From assembly GCA_949317995.1 (NCBI GenBank), contig OX439048.1:66903375-66967374 (forward strand): 64,000 bases of DNA, given 5' to 3'. Of the stretch, positions 1 to 10,227 are shown one piece after another. Under the pieces are notes generated by a model. That model ran no database searches. It was not told where the DNA came from and saw only the letters and a list, made by a program, of their open reading frames with translations. Made by a program: the position numbers and the translations under genes. This stretch comes from Acholoe squamosa. Lineage: Eukaryota > Annelida > Polychaeta > Phyllodocida > Polynoidae. Numbering within the stretch: the first letter of the stretch is position 1; the number at the start of each line of letters is the position of its first letter.

Positions 1-2
1 CA

Positions 3-1385
3 CCAAAAGCACAAGGAAATAGAATCATCAACCAAGGCCAGACATACACCTTGGTAAATGGTACATTAGTCCATATATGCCCCATAAATTGGAGAAAAAC
101 CAATACTGTACCACTTCAAATTGTTATACCACAGCAATGGGTAACAAGTACACTACAGTATTTCCATGACTCACCTACCGGCGGCCATCTTGGTTCCAGT
201 AGGATGCTGTCAGCACTCCGACCTAGGGTATATTGGAAGTCTATGCTAGCAGACACAACAAAATATGTTTCCACCTGCCACACATGCCTCACAGCAAAAA
301 GGCAAGTACACTCACACAAAACACCAATGACAGTGAGAGAGTACATGGCTTCACCAATGAAGTTCCTAAACCTCGACGCGGTGGGACCACTTCCCACAAC
401 TGCCAGGGGAAACAAACATATACAAGTCTGCATAGATTATGCTACCAGATATGCAACAGCTTGGGCTACTACTGACTTAAAAGCTGAGACAACAGCAGCA
501 GAGTTCTACAAGAATATAATTTGTCATCATGGAACACCAGCCACTCTTCAAACAGACAATGGAACATGTTATACAGGTGCAAAGTTCACAAAGTTAACTA
601 AACACCTCAAGATCAAACATAAATTCTCCTCACCATACAGGCCACAATCAAATGGGCTTGTAGAGAGATTCAATGCTAGCATAGGCACAGCGCTCAGAGC
701 ATTTTGCTCAAAGCACCAAAACAATTGGGACTCATTTATTGAACCCATAACCTTTGCATTAAACAACACTGAATCCCAAACCACAGGATTCACCCCTTTC
801 TTCCTACTTCATGGAAGAAACCCAGCCACTCCAATGGACTTAGGGCTGGGGATACAGGAAGACATATCCACCGTAGCAGACCATGTAGCTAACATGATAA
901 CAAATCAAGATACCTCTAGGAGGAAAGCTATAGAAAGGGTCGCCAAGCTACAAAAGGAAAGGAAGGATAGATATGATAAGAAACTTACACCACAGGAAAT
1001 CAAGGTCACCGACATGGTGTACCTAAACATACCAAGAATCCTGACCAACACAGAGTGTAAGAAACTTCAACCCCTTTTTATGGGACCATATGTTGTAGTA
1101 GATAGACCTAGTTTGACAAGTGCCAAACTCAAAAACTTGGACACCAATCTATTGGTGGCCAGACCAGTGCACATAGACAGACTGAAAAAGGTTGTGGCTG
1201 TCAGAAACAATGAATTTGCACACAGGCTTATTCCACATGAAGCCAAATACTACAACAAAATTGTAAGGAACAAAAATGATATCACCCTTACAAGAGAAAC
1301 CACAGGCATAGGCCCTATCAAGCCTAGGCCTGCACACCACATACTAAGAAAAACATCTAGGTGTGGTGCAGTTTCAAGGAATTAG
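3..1385 (+). CDS. pol: Ty3/gypsy-type Pol, integrase part (5' truncated by window edge)
   Basis: The reading frame is open from the left edge of the window and ends at 1385, so protease, reverse transcriptase and RNase H should lie to the left. What remains is a complete integrase, which would insert the reverse-transcribed cDNA into host DNA. A zinc-binding HHCC region lies at about 125-310 (conserved GGHLG, then the C-H-T-C pair). The DDE core follows: the first Asp in LDAVGPL near 380, the second in QTDNGT near 555, and the Glu in SNGLVERF near 660. A basic C-terminal region follows. The frame shows no internal stop, which suggests a young copy. An envelope-like gene follows on the same strand after an 828-bp gap. 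Family assignment is from the motifs; the exact clade is not determined. Confidence 0.93.
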   Translation, partial: PKAQGNRIINQGQTYTLVNGTLVHICPINWRKTNTVPLQIVIPQQWVTSTLQYFHDSPTGGHLGSSRMLSALRPRVYWKSMLADTTKYVSTCHTCLTAKRQVHSHKTPMTVREYMASPMKFLNLDAVGPLPTTARGNKHIQVCIDYATRYATAWATTDLKAETTAAEFYKNIICHHGTPATLQTDNGTCYTGAKFTKLTKHLKIKHKFSSPYRPQSNGLVERFNASIGTALRAFCSKHQNNWDSFIEPITFALNNTESQTTGFTPFFLLHGRNPATPMDLGLGIQEDISTVADHVANMITNQDTSRRKAIERVAKLQKERKDRYDKKLTPQEIKVTDMVYLNIPRILTNTECKKLQPLFMGPYVVVDRPSLTSAKLKNLDTNLLVARPVHIDRLKKVVAVRNNEFAHRLIPHEAKYYNKIVRNKNDITLTRETTGIGPIKPRPAHHILRKTSRCGAVSRN

Positions 1386-2213
1386 AAACAGATTGAGATA
1401 CCAAAAGAACATAAGATTTTCAAAATGTATTACAAATTCTCTTCATCCACACATAAGACATGTGTGACTGATAATGAATTACTTATATGTATATAAAGCC
1501 AATCAAATTTGTAAATATATCAGTAGGTTATTGCCTCTGAATGGTCAAAGACTGGGACCCTCCAAGTAAAGCAGACATGAAGTCTAAGAAGAGTAAGGGT
1601 AACACAGTGGAGTGTCTAAAGCCTAATCCCCACATGAAAGAGCGCGCTATGCCAACACAGCAGTCTATAGAGATCAATTGACCTTATAAGCTACCCTCAG
1701 ACAACTGTCTAGACGGTCATGAATGGCTGTCCTGGATGACAGGAGGAGCTAATTACCAGTACACAGACTACACAATAGACCCCACAGTTAGCAGACACTG
1801 GAGATTAATACATTGTCTCCAGAGAAACAATACCAGGCCCACAATGGATGTGGGTAGGGTAGGCTACATAAGAAGCACTGTGGACCATAGCCCACCATCA
1901 GTCTTCATCCAGCTGCAGTCTGGAACTCAAGTCTACAGGACCCCACTTGGGAATTAGCCAGCCCACTTCTCCATTAGGAGAGACTGCACTAGGATAAAGA
2001 ACACACCTACTTCACCTTCAACCTGACCTTACCATTTACTGGTCAATCTCTATAGACTCACCGGACATATTGCCAAGACAGCTCAATCTTGCAAAGGTAC
2101 AGTTTGAACCACTTCATTTAAAGTGTTGCACCATACACTTAGACTTTACCAGCACCCAAATCACTACAAATTTGACAAGACTTTAAACAGCAAACTTGCT
2201 TTACACAAGCACC
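1386..2213 (+). other. Spacer between pol and env of the retroelement
   Basis: No convincing gene is seen in these 828 bases. A 73-codon open frame (1736-1957) lies here but has no recognisable domain. In related env-bearing elements the env message is made by splicing from a 5' leader, so an env acceptor may lie here. I cannot pick one with confidence. Confidence 0.4.
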
Positions 2214-4838
2214 ATGGGGAGACTGAGAGTTTCACCCATACCGCTAACTATGCTGTTATTATATACTATAGAACCACTTACTGCAGGATATACACCTGTG
2301 GTGAGACAAAACATAGGAGTAGTATTCAAACCTAGCCCTCAACCATTGGTCAATGGACATACAACCACAACACTGTTGTTAGCTATCCCCTACAAGATAC
2401 CTCGGGCACCCGTTACCCAAGGATCCATAAGGGATAGAATACTCCATTTGACCACTCCTACTCTACAAGATCATACCTCTGGCCAAATTATCCAACAAGC
2501 CAAAGAGCTTGACACCTTGCTGGAAATTGCAGACAAGGAGATAAATGAAACATTAGCCTCCATCAAATTGTTCCTATCCAACCCCATAAACACATTGGAC
2601 AAGGCCAAAAGAGAGGCCATACTGGGTTTTCTAGCACCCCTGTTTCGCGGTGTGCTAGGTCTAGCCACAGTAGAAGATGTAAACCAAGTAATGGGACAGC
2701 TCAAGAACATAGATGAAATACTAAGAAAATTTGCTAAACAAGATCAGGAAGCAGCTAGTCTCATTGAAAAGATCACAGACAGACAAGATAAGTTTGTTAA
2801 AGCATACATCCAAGATAAGAAGGTACTGGACAGCACAATCAACACCATAGGTGACACCGTCAACCTGTGGGCCTCTAACATGTCCAGGTCACTTGACTCA
2901 TATTCAAGGCACGAGAAAACTCAAAGGGAAAAGATGCAAGTATTAAATGATGCATTAATTATCATAGCAGCAAAAATGAATACAGTTCAATCACTGCAAA
3001 GGACAAATGCAGCCCTGAGGATGCTATCATCAGGAATCCTAACCCCTGATATAGTACCACCCTCAGACCTTGCTAGATACTTAATTGACATTAATAACAA
3101 GCTAAGGATTACACACCCTGGAGCACAAGTCGCAATTAATGACTTAGATTTCTATTATTCACAGAAGCTGACCTCATACACTTACTCAGCTCACCATATA
3201 TATATTCATCTGGACATTATAATTCAATCTACCACCTCCACCTTCAAACTGTACCAAATGATTACATCACCCATGCCTATAGACACACAGGAGACCCCCA
3301 CCAGAGGAGTCACCAAATTGCAAACCACAACTGAGTTTCTAGCAGTATCTTACGACGAATCATTATTCATCGAATTGGACTCAGCAGATATGCAGGCATG
3401 CGAAGGTACTACAGTAAAGGTATGCAGAGATGTAAATGGTAGAATTTATAAACACAGGCCTACATGCCCTGTAGCCATTTTTACTAACCAGGCTCAACAG
3501 ATTAAGGAACATTGCAAGTTTACAGTTTCGCCACTGCAAGCACCTACCACCCATGCTATTTCCATTTCTGAAGATGAGTATCTGGTCACTACTAATGAAC
3601 CCCATTACTTTATCAACTGCCATGGTAAAACGTCTGAAACTCGAAAAGCCCAGTCCTACTCAATCATAGGTGTACCCTGTGGGTGCACAATCAGTGTAGG
3701 AGAATTTTCTCTTCCAAACACAAGGTTGCCCTGTAACTCAACCTTATCATTTCATTACAATCTCAAGACAATTAATTTACCATTCATGGCAGCACTCAAC
3801 CAAATTTCTGAAACCAAACCAGATGAAAGAGAGAATCTTCCAAATTTCCCAGTAGTAAACCTTTCTAGAACCTTAGAAAAACTACAGGAAAATCCAATCA
3901 TGGATGATATTACCCAACTAAATTTAGAGCCCTTTGCCAAAACATTATTAAAAGATGCCTCCAACCTTGATAAGGCAATGGAAACACGCTACGTAGAATC
4001 ATACCTACGTCGAGTTACAGAGCATCCAATCTTCCAAAGCTTAGGACTCATCCTAGGGATATCAGCTCACATTTTTATAGTATACATACTACTCAAACTA
4101 TACAGACTAGGAGGGACTGTAGCCTACCTGCCTACAGCCAAAGCCTTCAGACTAGTCACCGAGCTGCCCCTACACAAATTGCTCCCAGATAAGAATCCTA
4201 CCAAACTTACCCCTACAGAGGAAACTCACACCCCTTTCCTCACAATTCAGGAAACCCACACCCTGATAATCGCTATATTATTCACCCTGACCATCTACTC
4301 AGCCTACAGAATAATGAAGTACCTTAAGAAATTTGCACAGACACACTGTGGCAAGAAAAATGTGGCCAAGCGCACAAATCCCACAATATATTTTAAAATA
4401 TATTGTGGAGACTCAAACTTCGCGCTACCCCTGAGGCCAATACCACATGAATTTGATGAGATTAAATCAGCAGCTGCCCCGACCTATAAGGATATAGTGG
4501 TTAAAACCTTCCCACTACCTAAGGCTATATTTACCTGGAATGGACCAGCAGTTATAACAACACAGAGAGGAGAATTTGCTTATCACCTCCCTCAGGTGAT
4601 ACACCTACCTTGGCGCACTAGGTTCAGTACCATACCAGCCCTTAAAAACAAAGGACTGTACTACTCCATGCTTCTCCAGAACGATTGTGGCACCAGCCCG
4701 GTGACCATGACAGCACTGGAAAATACAACAGATATAATTATTGACGAACACCAGGAGGAGACCGCAAGGTCAAACATGCAGACTATTGCTAATTTTCTAA
4801 GCCACCAGCCCTCCCCGGTGACTGTGGAAACAGCCTAG
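2214..4838 (+). CDS. env: Envelope-like fusion glycoprotein (baculovirus F / errantivirus Env type)
   Basis: The start chosen is the ATG at 2214, in a strong context (caccATGG), giving 874 residues; the frame is open a little further upstream without an ATG. Visible parts in order: a signal peptide (about 1-24); a basic KAKR cleavage-like site at 130-133; a hydrophobic, glycine-containing segment (about 135-155) in the place of the F-type fusion peptide; helical heptad-like sequence (about 160-270); a conserved-looking GILTPDIVPPSDL block (274-286); a cysteine-rich ectodomain (Cys near 396, 404, 418, 434, 469, 489, 491, 507); and two hydrophobic segments (about 608-630 and 682-702). About 170 residues follow the last segment, longer than the tail I would expect. 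Predicted role: membrane fusion at the surface of a retroviral-like particle. There are no internal stops. The F-type assignment rests on the order of cleavage site, fusion segment and downstream blocks, not on a search. Confidence 0.82.
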   Translation: MGRLRVSPIPLTMLLLYTIEPLTAGYTPVVRQNIGVVFKPSPQPLVNGHTTTTLLLAIPYKIPRAPVTQGSIRDRILHLTTPTLQDHTSGQIIQQAKELDTLLEIADKEINETLASIKLFLSNPINTLDKAKREAILGFLAPLFRGVLGLATVEDVNQVMGQLKNIDEILRKFAKQDQEAASLIEKITDRQDKFVKAYIQDKKVLDSTINTIGDTVNLWASNMSRSLDSYSRHEKTQREKMQVLNDALIIIAAKMNTVQSLQRTNAALRMLSSGILTPDIVPPSDLARYLIDINNKLRITHPGAQVAINDLDFYYSQKLTSYTYSAHHIYIHLDIIIQSTTSTFKLYQMITSPMPIDTQETPTRGVTKLQTTTEFLAVSYDESLFIELDSADMQACEGTTVKVCRDVNGRIYKHRPTCPVAIFTNQAQQIKEHCKFTVSPLQAPTTHAISISEDEYLVTTNEPHYFINCHGKTSETRKAQSYSIIGVPCGCTISVGEFSLPNTRLPCNSTLSFHYNLKTINLPFMAALNQISETKPDERENLPNFPVVNLSRTLEKLQENPIMDDITQLNLEPFAKTLLKDASNLDKAMETRYVESYLRRVTEHPIFQSLGLILGISAHIFIVYILLKLYRLGGTVAYLPTAKAFRLVTELPLHKLLPDKNPTKLTPTEETHTPFLTIQETHTLIIAILFTLTIYSAYRIMKYLKKFAQTHCGKKNVAKRTNPTIYFKIYCGDSNFALPLRPIPHEFDEIKSAAAPTYKDIVVKTFPLPKAIFTWNGPAVITTQRGEFAYHLPQVIHLPWRTRFSTIPALKNKGLYYSMLLQNDCGTSPVTMTALENTTDIIIDEHQEETARSNMQTIANFLSHQPSPVTVETA

Positions 4839-5224
4839 GCTGCCCACAGCCTAGACTGCCCCCAGTCCACCACCAGGAGATACTGAGATGACACATCTCA
4901 CACATGACACACACCTCCACTGTCAATGAAATTATCAAAGTATTAGAAAATTTTTAGAAAAAAAAAATACACAGCCACTTGTTGATGTATAATATGAAAA
5001 TCTATGGTATTCTCACAGAATCGATGATTAATGCGCGCATATACGCGCAAAATTGCGAAATTGCAATTTAAAAATTGTAAGTTGTACAAATCCAACACAA
5101 ATATACATGAATGCAGGTAGATAACTAAGACAGTTTTTGTACCCACTAGCACTTGTATAATATGCCAAGATTTACTTAGAGTAACACACTTTAGGTACCC
5201 AAGAAAATTGTTGGAAAAATGAAT
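4839..5224 (+). other. Region after env, no gene
   Basis: This is a short noncoding stretch between the env stop and a purine-rich tract. Nothing with coding character is seen. Confidence 0.4.
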
Positions 5225-5250
5225 GAAAAAAAAAAAAAAAAGGAAAAAAG
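5225..5250 (+). promoter_or_regulatory. Candidate polypurine tract of the LTR element
   Basis: A purine-only run (16 A, GG, six A, G) is followed at once by TGTTGAG. LTRs usually begin with TG directly after the polypurine tract that primes plus-strand DNA synthesis. It lies about 390 bases after the env stop. The 5' LTR is outside the window, so the boundary cannot be confirmed. Confidence 0.4.
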
Positions 5251-5510
5251 TGTTGAGAAAAATTGTTGACATAAAAAATGTTTACTTAAGATACTCACCA
5301 AATAATCTCTTTCAGGGACACTTACTCAAAAGGCTAGGGAAAAGTCAATTAAGCAGCGGCCCACTGCCGAAATTGCCAATTAATACACCCATATTGCAAA
5401 ATCAAAGAGTAACTCAGAGACAAACAAGCCTATTGTACATAAAGTACTTTGTTTTTCCGGTCGTCGGAAAAATTTGCCTCAAATCCCAAAAATTGTAGAG
5501 TGTAAACTAG

Positions 5511-5930
5511 ATTGTACGTTTGTACCCAATTTGCACACTAAAATTGTATGTTTGCACACCAGATTGTATGCTTGTACCCAATTTGCACACTAAAATTGTA
5601 TATTTGCACACCAGATTGTACGCTTGTACCCAATTTGCACACTAAAATTGTATGTTTGCACACCAGATTGTACGCTTGTACCCAATTTGCACACTAAAAT
5701 TGTATGTTTGCACACCAGATTGTATGCTTGTACCCAATTTGCACACTAAAATTGTATATTTGCACACCAGATTGTACGCTTGTACCCAATTTGCACACTA
5801 AAATTGTATGTTTGCAACCCAGATTGTACGCTTGTACCCAATTTGCACACTTAAATTGTATGTTTGCACACCAGATTGTACGCTTGTACCCAATTTGCAC
5901 ACTAAAATTGTATGTTGCACTTTTTACTGT
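5511..5930 (+). repeat. Tandem array, 52-bp unit, about 8 copies
   Basis: Units begin attgtacgcttgtaccc and recur every 52 bases (5511, 5563 and so on) with a few substitutions. They are AT-rich and contain runs such as ttgcacactaaaattgta. Open frames across them are translations of the repeat. Confidence 0.93.
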
Positions 5931-6028
5931 ATGTCTGTACCCAATTCATACACTGAAATCAGATTTTTTTTAGAAATCAACGTTTCTAGTTGTATCCAAG
6001 CTGTACGCAAAATTTATATTTGTACTCT

Positions 6029-6290
6029 AAAATTGCCAAATGCACGCGAAATTATATATTTGCATACTAAAATTGCCAAATGCACGCGAAATTGTATATT
6101 TGCACACCAAAATTGCCAAATGTACGCGAAATTATATATTTGCACACTAAAAATTGCCAAATATACGCGAAAATTATATATTTGCACACTTAAATTGCCA
6201 AATGTACGCAAAATTATATATTTGCATACTGAAATTGTCAATTGAACGCAATTACACGCGAAATTGTAAATTTGCACACTAAAATTGTCA
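6029..6290 (+). repeat. Tandem array, 40-41-bp unit, about 6 copies
   Basis: Units carry attgccaaatgcacgcgaaa followed by a tatatttgcacacta-like stretch. The shared ttgcacactaaaattg core shows that it is related to the 52-bp array just upstream. Confidence 0.85.
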
Positions 6291-7868
6291 TTTATGTTCA
6301 ATTTGCACGCTAAATTGAAAATTGAATGCCAAAATCGTACACTATTTGCCAAATTGTATGTTGTACATAAAAATGGAAAATTGTACCCAAAATTGATGTT
6401 ACATAAGCAAATAAGCTCAGGTATGGTAAGATATAGAAACTCGGAAATGTACTTATACCCAGGAGAAAATTGTTTATACTGACAAAGCTCTACCACGAAA
6501 ATTGCATTTGAAGCACTCCCCATCACTTCAAATCCTCTTACAAACAGTATATAACTCCAAAATAAGGTAAAAATTGCATAAATTGTACATTCCCTCGGCG
6601 AAATGACGGAGTTTCGCATTCTCTCGGGGGAGACGGAGTATTCTATCATATACCATTTTATTATTCCATAATTTGTAACATATTTTGTATTTATCAAAGG
6701 AAATCTATGAAATTAATACATAGGTTGGTTCTAAGAGCTATAAGAGCGCTCAAACTTTGTATAAGAGCGTTCATGCCCCACTGCACACCAGCCAGAGTCA
6801 GTTAGACAGAGTTTTCTGACATCAAAGGCTCCAACCTAATGGTTCACTGCACAATATAATAAAAATGAGGGTCTCAGTGTGCGACCTCATGGTTCAGTGC
6901 ACAAACTAATAAGTTGTAAGTGAATGCAACCGGCCGTCACGGGTGCCTGAGCACCGCTGACGCCGTCATGAGTGTCTGAGCACTCTAATAACTGAACAAT
7001 GGGTTACATAAGCACGACGCCATAACCGTCCGGTCGCTCTAGCGTCGCTCCTGAGCGAGCTAGGTCAAATATCAAAGCATTTATGCAAAGCCCATAATTA
7101 GACGGTCAGAATGAGCCCAAGATCAAGGCGGAACTCCCATTATTAAGGAAGTTATGCCATGGAGACTGAATGGAGCTCCGAGTGCACTACAGACAAACCG
7201 GCGGGAGTTACGCGCCTATCCAACGGGCAGTTCAAACTTGGCATATTCAACTCCGCGCATGCGCAAAATGGCGGCTGTAGCTGCGTAAACGACCGAGTTA
7301 TGAGGGTTTGAAGTTACAGAACCGACCAAGACAATGGGGGACACAGCGGCGTCCATGGGGGTCCTTTGTGCACCCAGTGACACATGAAAGGCTCCCCTCT
7401 AACATTGTAGAGTTAGGCAGATGCTACTGGCCCCAGTCAGTCTGGAGGTGCTTTTCCAAGATTTGCTACAAATAGCCTGTCTGCACCTCCAGGAGGACTG
7501 GACACCAAGAACCGCTCTAGAGGTAACATCTCCAGTCATCTCCTGCTACCTGCTATACCACTGCACTATGGTGAAACTATGCTAGACAGGCATTGGTTTC
7601 CATCATTAGTGGCCAGAGGGTATCTTCCTCAAGACTTCCACCAGAGGGTAAAGTTATTCATTATTACATTATTCCTCTAAGCAGCAGGTCAGGAGCTAGG
7701 TGTGGGAACCCACCTAGAACTATGCTGGACATTGTATTATTAATACCTCACAGGTGGAGTGGAACTGAACATTATACTCTATGAACTATTGTATATTTAC
7801 TGTATGTACAAATCACCTACATAATGACTACTGTATGATTGATATTTCGTACATGTTGCCTAAAGCTG
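6291..7868. other. Noncoding part of the putative LTR
   Basis: No coding sequence is recognised. Around 6730-7050 there are short direct repeats (ataagagcg; ggttcactgcacaa / ggttcagtgcacaa; two copies of a cgtca-gggtgcctgagca-like motif). The U3 promoter of the element could be here, but no TATA box is convincing. Confidence 0.3.
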
Positions 7869-7874
7869 AATAAA
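7869..7874 (+). terminator. Candidate polyadenylation signal AATAAA
   Basis: AATAAA lies near the end of the putative 3' LTR, on the same strand as integrase and env, where a retroelement poly(A) signal is expected. Confidence 0.4.
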
Positions 7875-7969
7875 CCAGTGACAACTGGAAATAACACTAT
7901 TTATAAGAGCCTTGAGGTAATTACTCCATACACCACTAGTCATATGATATTTCTCATATGACAACTTGA

Positions 7970-8794
7970 TCATGCACAATAACTAGTATGACATGGTGGT
8001 CCGTATTGGTGCTGCGACTGATGTGAGCGATAATATGGCTGCTGTTGGGCGTGTCCCTGATGTGGGCCGTTATTATGGGCGTGTCCACCGTTCCCCTGCC
8101 ATGTGCTATTCGCCCACACGTGACCTGAGTGTTGTGAGTCTTTTAGCTTCTGGTTACATTCAATGATGGAGTGTGCGGCATGTCGCCCTTTCGCGTGACA
8201 ATACATACACATATGCAAACGCCTGTTCGCATTGTTGCTGTGATGCCCTCCGAACTTGCAGCCCCTTGGTGTGTTATATTCGTAGCATACCTGCTCGTTG
8301 TGGGCGTGACCTTGTCGTCCATTATTCGCGCCATGCTGTTGCTGTGCGTGGGCTGAGTTATGGGTATTCCCGTTCTGGTGGTTGGTGTGGTGGGGCTTAT
8401 CTTTCAGGCCCCCTCCGGTCATAGACATTTCAACTCTGTAGTTATGTATCTCCTGTCGTTCCGACCACTTTAACTTCCCTCGCTCCACCTGGTCGAATAT
8501 GAAATCTGACCAGCGCCTGACGTCGCCCCAGTCTCGGCACATGGCGTTGTGAGTGACATTGTTCAAGTGTTTCCTAATATGCATCCTGTCCGTGTCATTC
8601 CAGGCGCTGTCTTCATCATCAACGAGTTTCAGTACTGCGTCGACGTATTCCAATGGCTGGAGGTCGCCCTTAGCATCTAGCTTCTGTTTAAGGGTATGAC
8701 ATGTGTCACGCTGCATGTACATATACGGTTTGGGTTTTGTTGTGCCGGGGATAATAGTGGTTAAGAAATTAATTTTACCCTCTGACTGCTGCAT
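7970..8794 (-). CDS. Gag-like retroelement protein, C-terminal part with Cys/His motif
   Basis: This frame encodes a helical region with RDWGDVRRWSDFIF (about residues 83-96) and a Cys/His cluster near 166-213: a CYEYNTPRGC block, then HMCMYC, RHAAH and a final Cys. A His/Gln/Asn-rich tail follows. This combination resembles Gag-like proteins of invertebrate retroelements, such as DIRS/Ngaro-like families; that assignment is from memory of the family pattern only. The first ATG is probably not the real start. The same frame stays open upstream past 8880 with good coding character (TVLRRDHT, then an acidic AQLEKEQYD stretch) and overlaps the upstream frame, so the two look like one protein separated by a one-base frame change. 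No pol gene follows; the next sequence is the end of the opposite-strand LTR element. Confidence 0.6.
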   Translation of the reverse strand: MQQSEGKINFLTTIIPGTTKPKPYMYMQRDTCHTLKQKLDAKGDLQPLEYVDAVLKLVDDEDSAWNDTDRMHIRKHLNNVTHNAMCRDWGDVRRWSDFIFDQVERGKLKWSERQEIHNYRVEMSMTGGGLKDKPHHTNHQNGNTHNSAHAQQQHGANNGRQGHAHNEQVCYEYNTPRGCKFGGHHSNNANRRLHMCMYCHAKGRHAAHSIIECNQKLKDSQHSGHVWANSTWQGNGGHAHNNGPHQGHAQQQPYYRSHQSQHQYGPPCHTSYCA

Positions 8795-9702
8795 ATCGTA
8801 CTGCTCCTTCTCCAGCTGCGCTTGTACGTAATCTGTGGCCGTGTGATCCCGGCGTAGGACTGTAGGTGTGGGGATGTCGGGTGGTGTTGTTGTTGTTGAT
8901 GTATGGCCGCACGTGACGAAGCACGTGCGTTGCTTCCTGCGTATGGGATAGTGTCGTCCTGTTGCCTCTGCGAGGCATTGCGCTGGGTGGCTTCCTTTTC
9001 GCGTCGTGCGCGGTCCTGGGCGTCCTGTTCTTCCTGGCGTCTTTGTTCCTTCTCCCTGAATATACGTCTCATGTCGTCGGCCTCGCGCCTCAGGTTGTCT
9101 CTCCTTTGGAGTAGCTGATCCCTCTCCTGAAGGATCTGCCGTTCCCTCTCCTGCTGGCGTTGGCGGTGCTGCTCGAGCTTCCTCTCTTCCTCGGCCTGTT
9201 GTTCTATGAGGGCAGCTCGACGTTGCTCTGCCTCCTGCCGCTGGCGCTCCATTGCTGCCCGGCGCTGCTCACGTTGCTCATCGGCCTCTTTTCGGCGGGT
9301 CTCGTCCTCGGCTGCCCGCCGGTGTGCATCATCTACCAAGAAGACGATACGCGTCTCGAGGCCGCGCATCGTGTCAGTCACCTGTGCCAGCTGTCTCTCC
9401 AGAGCGTCGACTCTGTTATCATTGGCTACTGGGATTGTGCTGTTCACTATTTGGTTGGGGCTGTTTACCTGGTGGGAATGGCGGCGGCGCCTCTCGGCTT
9501 GATGCGGTGACGCCGGTGTACTGGTGGCGTTCGAAGCATGCCTTTGTCGTCCCTCCTGTTGTGTGTTATCGAGGACGCTAGAGTACTCCAATATTAGCTG
9601 TTCTGCCTCCTCCTCCAGCTGCTGGAGCTCGAGTTCGTAGGCATTTGCCACGTTGTGCTGGCGCCTCGTGGCGAATCTCGTGCCGTGGCCATGGGAGGCC
9701 AT
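8761..9702 (-). CDS. Gag-like retroelement protein, N-terminal coiled-coil part
   Basis: It starts at an ATG in a good context (gacATGG) and encodes 313 residues. Residues 1-115 are mixed, polar sequence. About 125-240 is a very long Glu/Arg/Gln-rich coiled coil, ending in a Gln/His-rich stretch near 267-275. The last 30 or so residues before the stop look out of frame, because from about 8880 leftwards the coding signal continues one frame over (7970-8794 frame, -1 relative to this one). Coiled coils suit a Gag multimerisation role, but the function is inferred. The frame change sits near a (CAA)n run around 8886-8900 and may be a slippage mutation or a programmed shift. Confidence 0.6.
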   Translation of the reverse strand: MASHGHGTRFATRRQHNVANAYELELQQLEEEAEQLILEYSSVLDNTQQEGRQRHASNATSTPASPHQAERRRRHSHQVNSPNQIVNSTIPVANDNRVDALERQLAQVTDTMRGLETRIVFLVDDAHRRAAEDETRRKEADEQREQRRAAMERQRQEAEQRRAALIEQQAEEERKLEQHRQRQQERERQILQERDQLLQRRDNLRREADDMRRIFREKEQRRQEEQDAQDRARREKEATQRNASQRQQDDTIPYAGSNARASSRAAIHQQQQHHPTSPHLQSYAGITRPQITYKRSWRRSSTICSSQRVKLIS

Positions 9703-10227
9703 GTCAAAGTTTTATCCACACCAATCCTCGAAATTGCGAATGGGGCGCACTTGTAATTACGCCGTATGCTTGTTGTTGGTGCGGAATGCCTTGTAAATCA
9801 CTGTTATTTCGTAAAAGTATGGATATATGGGTACTTTCCCATTCATAAAATCCGGGCTAAAGGAGAAGACGTTTGAAGCCTTAGAATTGAATGTAGAAAG
9901 TGACGGGTAGGAATATGTTTTGAAACGACCGGAAGTAAGGTCCTTCCGCCAGGTGGCAGCAATGCCCTCAGATACGACCATAAGGCCGCATATGACACCC
10001 TTTAGGTTGATAATAGATCCATTCGTTCAAACAGTCATTCATTGTAGTGTAAACCAAACACGGCCACGCCCACTCTGACAGTGAGTAACTGAGCACTGCC
10101 ACTGAAAAGACTAGGCCAAGCTCCCCGCTGACTCTTCCTACACAGCTGGGAGCGGTAGCAAGAGGCTGTCATCGTCTGGCCTATGAAAAGACCCCTCCGG
10201 GGCCCTTGAATGCTTGATGGGGGGTCC
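9703..10227. other. Upstream flank of the Gag-like gene
   Basis: No gene is seen. It would hold the leader or promoter of the minus-strand element, but no LTR edge or primer-binding site could be identified. Confidence 0.3.

Larger units (their letters stand above)
5251..7950 (+). repeat. Putative 3' LTR (limits approximate)
   Basis: It begins TGTTG after the purine tract. It holds two tandem-repeat families, a noncoding central part, and near its end an AATAAA (7869-7874). It stops before the opposite-strand Gag-like gene at 7970. A length of about 2.7 kb is large for an LTR; the tandem repeats account for about 0.7 kb. The right end is not defined because the 5' LTR and the 5' target duplication lie outside the window. 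Confidence 0.35.

Noticed and set aside
5694-6697. Long open frames (for example 6014-6697 minus; 5704-5973 plus)
   Set aside because: They run across the AT-rich tandem repeats; the Cys/Thr-rich peptides are repeat translations with no domain.
8903-9581. Plus-strand open frames opposite the Gag-like gene
   Set aside because: They are shadows of the minus-strand coiled-coil gene; the high CG content of the antisense strand keeps frames open.
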